This document shows positions 57,121 through 64,000 of a stretch of DNA of 64,000 nucleotides, one piece after another. The translations under genes were made by a program, and so were the position numbers. Within the stretch, counting starts at the first letter, position 1. The number at the start of each line of letters is the position of its first letter. The stretch comes from Chrysomallon squamiferum. Lineage: Eukaryota > Mollusca > Gastropoda > Neomphalida > Peltospiridae. The notes below the pieces were generated by a model, which worked only from the letters and a program-made list of their open reading frames with translations, had not been told where the DNA came from and made no database searches. Where the stretch lies: the NCBI GenBank assembly GCA_012295275.1, contig CM022670.1, forward strand, positions 28,206,381 to 28,270,380, given 5' to 3'.

Positions 57121-60100
57121 ATTGTGATTATAGTGTTAAAGTTATGGAAATGTATTCTTCATAGAATAGAATGAATGTACTGTCCAGTGAAATCAAATTT
57201 ATTTGGGGATTTTGATTATTTGTGACATAGTAATGAAGTTGAAAATAGTCATGATGGAATTGTGATGAAATTTTAATGTTTTTGTTTGGGTGGAGGTGAT
57301 GTTGTAATAGTAAATTAGTTGTGAAGGAAGAAAATGAAGTTGTACTGGAAAAAATTAGGCTAACAGTAAAGTTATATTTAGAAATGTATTGAAATGATGA
57401 TACAGTGAAACTGCAAAAGTGATTATTAGTTGTGATGGAAGAGTAGTGAAGTTGTAATCAGAAATATCACAGGTATATCACATAGAGGTCAATTCAAGGA
57501 GTAATGAATTTAAACAGACATTATTGTGATGTAGATGTTATGATAATGGGAAGTTAGTATTAACAGAACTATACTTACTTTTTGACATCTTTGCTATACT
57601 GTGTTAATCACAAAATTACCCACAAAGAAAGATAACTCTTGAATCTTTATAATAAAGAGATGTAGATGTGAAAGAGAGATAGTTCTGCAAGACCCATGAT
57701 ACAGAAATAGTTATTTATACTGCTTTTTTATTTATATACATATATTATTGTATTTTGACACGGTGTTTCAAACTGAGCATCTTTTTATCTTTTTTCTTAT
57801 TTACAGTTTGCTGTAAAAAACATAACCATTGACTTCTGTATTGAGTTTTGTAGATACAGATCAAGGAGATTTCTTTGAAATAGTTAACATAGTATGTTAC
57901 TTTGTTAATGAAAAAAACAACAACCCAAAATATTTGATGGGTTTTCACAAACAGAATTGTGACCAGTAATATTTTTGTAAAGTCATTATGTTAGAATAAT
58001 ATATGTGAAATAGATATATCAGATAAAATATGACCTGAGTTTAACTCTATTAAAGAAGATTCAAACATATGTATACTTAGAATTCCAACAAAATAATGTT
58101 GCCAAAAAATCAAAATCTAATTACATTCTGGCTTAAAATCTTTTAAAATATTTTAGCTTAGTTCAGCATTTTAAAGAAGAAGAAAAACAACAACATTCTT
58201 TTATAATTTAAGCTTTAGATTTAAAGTTGAAGAATGGATGACATGAAAAGAAATAAAGGTATATGTATATATTTAAAAGATGACAGTGAAATTCATAATT
58301 TAAACATTAGACAGATAATAAAGTCAGGATGACAGTAAGAAAAATCTATTAAAACATTTATGTGATCATGTTTAAAACAAAAATGAGTTATACCCATAAC
58401 TTGGCTTGGCATTACAAAAACAATTTAAAATTTAAATTTGGAGTTTAAATTGAAATCTGGATAATATTACCAAATGCATATAAACTGTTTATACATTTTA
58501 ATGAAATGTTTTAAAATGTCAGTGGTTTTAATAGCTTTGCTTTGCAGTTTAATGCAGCTATAATTTAGATTCAGACTAAAGTTGAAGTCTATATTACTAA
58601 ACCTGTCTAATATATTTATCGCATGTAAATTTTAATGGAGATTTTAAAATTTAAAGTGGTATCTATAGCTTAAGTCTCTACAACAAAGCAAGGACAAATG
58701 TCAAAAATATATTTATTTTCAATTTAATGAAAAAAAAGTAAAAGAACAAAAAATATTTGTGGATAATCAGGTTTAATGTAACTGGTTAATATGTTAATAT
58801 TAATTTATTAGTTTGAAAACAAATAGTGAAAAAAAAAACCCACATAAAAAACCAAGAAAACAAAACAAACAAATAAAAAATCTCATTATATAAGATTTAC
58901 AGACATAATTTTGCCAGAAGAACATTTCAGGGTAATTCATAATTACATGAACAATAATGCTGTTAATTATATTTGATTATTCTGTGACATTTCTCAGCTG
59001 AAATTGTAGTATGTTTCTATTCTTTAATAAATTATGGATATTACAGAGAATTATAATAAATTATTAAACTGAGTGATTGAAAAATAATCTGTGGTTCAAA
59101 TTGCATGTTTCTGTTTGACTTAAAATTAGAGTTACTTGGCATGTTGAAGAGTAAAAGTGATAATCCATTGGTAAAATAATTTTCTTTAAGCTTAATAGGT
59201 CATAAGATCATCCTTCCAGAGTTAGACAGAATCTCTAGTTCTGTATATCAAAGATCTGTTTTCCTTTTAGTACAAGATAACATTTGGAAAATTGATAAAA
59301 TAAGGTTATATAATGGCAGTAGTATTTTTCTGTATTTGAATTTTGGATTTTGTTGCTATTTTTCTGTTGTTGATTAATTTCTTTGATGAAATTTTTTTGC
59401 TTTTTGTTTTGACTGTAATTTAAAAATTGGTTTTTGTTTTACTCGAGTCACAGGTGTTTTCTATAATTTCAATCATGAATATTCATATTCTTGATTCTGC
59501 TTCCTGTCTAAAATAATGATACAAAAATTTGTTACTGACGAAATTAAAGCAAATTTAATTTATTACAACAGAATAGCAAACTAATGACAAAAGCAATGCT
59601 GTAGCCATTAATTTAAAAGATATATAAAAAAAAAAATTCTTTACTTTCAAGAAACCAATTTAAGCTACAAGATGGCCATGAAACTATTCATCTTGATATC
59701 ATTTTCGCAAAGGGCTGAAAATGAAAAAAAAGAAATAAAGAAAGATATTGAGAAAAAAAAAAAATTATTATTTTTATTTTCCTTTCTATTCTTTCCAAAA
59801 CATGTTTTTTAATTTTTTATTTTTTCTTTTTTTTTTTTTTTTTTTCAATTTCATCTTTTTTAATTATTATTTTCTTCTTCTTTTTTTTTCTCTCTCTCTT
59901 TTTTGGGTGGGTGAGGAGGGAGCTAATGACTATTTTTTTTGTTTTGTCAGGTTATAATGTTGTTTTTATTTTTCTGTGTGTGTGTGGGTGTGTTTTTTTT
60001 CATGTTAAAATTGTTCTTTCCCTTTTGGTCTTTTTTTTTTTTTTTTTTTTATCTGTAGTAATCAGATGCTAATGCAATAGGAAAGAGGGAAGTGGAGGGA

Positions 60101-63100
60101 AATGAAATCTCTGACTGTATGTTTTAACTTGACAGATTATATTGCAAGATTGAAATCCTGATTTCAGATATCCTTGAGATGTTAAGAAAATACTTAGAGT
60201 GAATTGCATGAGTTTACCAAATTGCAGATATGATAAACACTGGTACTTCTTTCCCAAGTATCAAGCATGCAAAATGCAAGATCTCCATGCATCATTTCCT
60301 TGTTTCTTTTTATACTCTTATTGATGACATCTGCATTTTTTTTGTTGATATTCTGAATTTAGTAAACATTAGGTTATACTGGTTTTTTATGTCACTGAAA
60401 ACAGACACTGACTGTTCTGAGATGGAAAACTTCTGTTTTTCATTTTACTAACGGTGAAATTTGATATCACCATGATGGCTTTGTCAGAGTTTTTTGTGCT
60501 TTTATTTTCTTGGCTTGTGATTTTTTTTTTTTTTAATTTTTTTTTTTCATTTTTTTTTTTTTTTTTAATTTATATTTTTTTTTTCTGTTATAAATATCTG
60601 TTAGAGAATTAACTTAAACTTTTTTTTGTATAAAATTGCATTAAATAATATGGCTAAAAGGCATTATCCTCTAGAATTTCTTTGTTTTAATTCTTTTAAT
60701 ATTGAAATAATGCTAAAATAATGTCATACTTATTCTGTTGTTTATTCAGAGTTCAGAATAAATCTAGTAACATGAAGCACTTTTTAATATAATATAAAAT
60801 TAACTAGATTAATGTAACTTTTCATAATAAATTATTAATATGAAAATATCTGAAAATAATACTTTTGCAGTTAATATTTCTTTAAATTACTTAACGACAG
60901 ATAAAAAAAGAAATAAAAAAAGAATAAAAAAAAAGAAATAAAGTTTAATAGATAAAGGTCATATTTATTGTAATCTGTGATTCTATCCAATAGGTTCAAA
61001 ACACAAAACCAGTAATATTTTACTATATTGGTAACAGAGCAAGAAAAGACTATTCTAAATGACTAACGTACTTTAGTAACCACAATAAGACTGTTGGTCT
61101 TGAAAACTGTTTGTAATATTAAGGCAGGAAAACATTTTTTAAATCTAATTTCTTGTACAGAAGTGGATTTACATAATATTTCGTTCTTCCAGTTTGTCTT
61201 GTGAATGTAGTTTTAGATGCGAAATATGCATTCAGAAAGCAAAACAAAACAAAAGCAAAATAAAAACCATAACAGAACAGAACACCATCAAAGACAATGG
61301 ATTATTATTTTGTATTTTTCAGATGAAAATATGCATCTTTTATATATATAAATGTTCAGCTATGCAATAATATCCATTTATTCATCAAAGCTTAATAATA
61401 TTATTTAAACATGGATTAACCTGTATTAAAATTTTAAAAAATGAAAAAAAAAAAAAAAAGAATTATAATAATAATAATAAAAAATAAATAAATAAATAAA
61501 ATCCCCCCCCAGCCACAAAATAATAAAAGTAAGGTGGTACAAGTACTAATATTAGGCCTACTGCTGCTCCTGCTGCTTCTACTATTATAACAAACACAAC
61601 AACAATAATAGCTAAAAAGATATTGAAAAAATAAAGGCAATACAAAGAGTATTTCAGGTATATGTAAAATCAATCTTGTTTTCATAATTCCCATGTGTAG
61701 CTTAAATCATTAACATAATATATTTAAATCCAAAACAACATCTGGTAAATAGTTTAAATGCAAATTCATTCATATGGAAACTCAGTAAAGATGACATCTG
61801 TGACACAAATTAAAGTGTCACATTTCCAGGAGGGTATAAAATAGATTTTCTTCAATAAAACAAGAATGTGTACTCAGTTAAATAATAAGAAATATATAAA
61901 AAGTACATTATTTCAAAATTGTAAGTGGCAATAAAACTAACAGAAATGTAAAATAATCTTACTTTTTTTTTTTTTTAAATCTTTTTTCTTCTTCTTCTTT
62001 TTCTAATATTCGTTTTTTGATCTGTTGGATATGCCAATGTAATGTATTGGAAGTTAGTCAGCTGGAAAGATCAAAATATGACATACAAATGGTAATATTA
62101 TCTGTAGTAAAATTAAAAAAATGAAATCACCATTAAAATATATCTCTCAACTTGGTTTTTGTTACATGTGTTTATACTGACATTTTAATTTTTTTTATTA
62201 GTCTGACTAGTCATCCATCTGTCCATCCAATGTTTAAACAATACTTATAGCTAGCAGTCTCTTCATTTATTCAACCTTTCATCACTATTTGAATCTTTTG
62301 AATTTTATGATAGCTATGTAATTTATCATCCATTTATCCAGTCATGCATCAACCATCCATCAGTCCATTTATCCAGTGTTTCAAAATTTAAAAAAACACA
62401 AATATATATATTTTCAAATTCTCATATTCATTAAAACATAAAGATTAGTGATTTTCATCACTTTATTTCAGACATATGTGATTCTTAAAATTGATAACAG
62501 TTCCACAATAATAGGGTCCATTCATGATCCTTGGTTTGCTAAAACCCAATACTCAAAAGTAAAAATAATAAAACCTTACTCTTGATCCAGATAAAATATT
62601 TACTTAACTGTTAGCATGAAAACATGATTATTTGGTCTGGCATTCCTGGTGGAGACAGACATGAACAAACTGACAGTTAAAGTGATATCAGAAACACTTA
62701 AAAATTGACAAGCATGTCTGCCAGAAAAGTTTTGTCTTTCAGTACTGGCCACTCCAAGTGATACCAAATCTAAAGTAAACTTGGCTTTCAAGGAGGAACA
62801 AGTCTATGAATATATTCATCTTTGTATGATGGGCGAGTTGTTGATAACGAAGGCATGTTTTTTGGAGTGTTGGCAAAAAAATAAAAGCTAAGAAATAATA
62901 AAGATATCTTTCCTAGAACATCTGATATACCAGCAGTAGAAGTCTGCTTCATAAAGAACAAGAACTTCCTTTTTTAACACTTGAACTGCAGGGCAGATTC
63001 AGAACCTGACTCCACCCATAGAAACTGTTTCTTAACACCCAGAAGTAGCATACACCCCTAGATGGCTTCTATTGGGAGATTGTCTGAAAGCTGATGAGAT

Positions 63101-64000
63101 AGGCAGCGTAATGGGGAAAACAGGTAAACCATGACAGCCAATCTTGTAAGACGAACATAATCTGCCTACTTCAGACCTATTCAGATAATAGCCTTTCACA
63201 AATGATCTGACCCAATCTAACCCCCGACTGCTGCAAATAAAGATATCCTCATAGCAGTGTTTCCTTAAGACTTCCAACATGAAATGTATTTTTCTTACTG
63301 AATTGTTTATTTGTGGAAAGTATTATAGTTTGTACTTTAAGAATGGCTAAAATGTTTGGTTTAAAAGCTTTTAAAGAAATCTGTAATAGCTACCACCTCC
63401 TGAGTTTAAAATGTAAACAAAAATAAACAAAAGGATTAAAAAGAAAAGTTTCACAACATCTGGATCTTCTTATAATAATAATAATATAAAGAATAGTGAT
63501 GAAAAAATAGTAGTAGTAGTATTTAAACAGATTTAAAATAGTTATTGTCGATTTGGATTTTATTCTTTTGTTCTTATTAAATTTGACACTTTATGCATGT
63601 TTTTCATTTTATGGCACAAAAATCAGCTAGTTATATCAAAATTTTAAAATATACATATTTATATTTGTAACATTCAAAGAAATTAGGTCAGTAAATATGT
63701 GTGTATGAGTTTGAATATGTATAACCCTGCATATGCATACTTTAAAATAGTTTAATATTTAAATAATTAAGAATGTGAATGTACAAAAATTTGTGTCTCT
63801 GCAAGCATGACAAAATCTGTAGCTATATTATTTACATAAACACATATCAACTATTATTAAGTAGATGCCTGTTACTGATTTAAACATAAATACATGAATA
63901 TTATTATTATATTGCATGACATTTCATACTAGTCATTATTTCTATCTTGTACAGAAAATTGTTCACAAAGTAGGCATGCTTGTATGTTTATCAGATGTAT

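Larger units (their letters stand above)
47076..64000. other. AT-rich terminal region without a recognised gene
   Basis: From about 48.5 kb the sequence is markedly CpG-poor, as MED23 introns are. It consists largely of degenerate tandem repeats, homopolymer T runs and dinucleotide tracts. Two weak plus-strand exon candidates lie at 53235-53299 and 54380-54452. A higher-complexity block at about 62590-63290 resembles old repeat or transposon sequence. Confidence 0.5.

Noticed and set aside
61434-61694. 86-codon minus-strand hydrophobic frame
   Set aside because: It is made by poly(A), (AAT)n and (CAA)n-like sequence; the hydrophobicity follows from the base composition.

Overview
The window is a stretch of an animal nuclear genome: very AT-rich, full of microsatellites, with widely spaced intron-containing genes and no operons or ribosome-binding sites. 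The proteins look lophotrochozoan. Long AT-rich introns plus many (ATT)n, (GA)n and (CA)n arrays suggest a mollusc, possibly a cephalopod. That last step is inference.

Three protein genes are identified with confidence by reading spliced exons. (1) MED23, Mediator tail subunit 23, lies on the minus strand at about 8.5-29.6 kb. It has 34 coding exons and a reconstructed protein of about 1343 aa. (2) A non-muscle/smooth-type myosin regulatory light chain lies on the plus strand at 32.2-33.8 kb, with 4 coding exons and 169 aa. (3) Ribosomal protein eS12 (RPS12) lies on the minus strand at 42.6-47.1 kb, with a non-coding 5'TOP first exon, 5 coding exons and 136 aa. A fourth gene at 37.0-37.7 kb (minus, about 247 aa, one coding exon) is not recognised.

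Layout: 1-8.5 kb is intergenic, with trinucleotide arrays and a few CpG-rich blocks. Then come MED23, a 2.6 kb gap with the myosin promoter area, the myosin gene, a T-rich convergent gap, the unknown gene, and a gap holding two complementary dinucleotide arrays and a CRE-containing candidate exon. RPS12 follows, with an intronic box C/D snoRNA and a short DNA transposon. The last 17 kb is AT-rich and largely made of decayed minisatellites; it has two weak candidate exons and no recognisable gene.

The genes are not one pathway: MED23 acts in transcription, RPS12 in translation and the light chain in contractility. MED23 and RPS12 are also linked on human 6q23, so the pair may be an old neighbourhood. 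The most notable observations are two U12-type (minor spliceosome) introns in MED23, one apparently ending in AT instead of AG, and a SNORD100-like snoRNA in RPS12. I found no evidence of a wholly new system.
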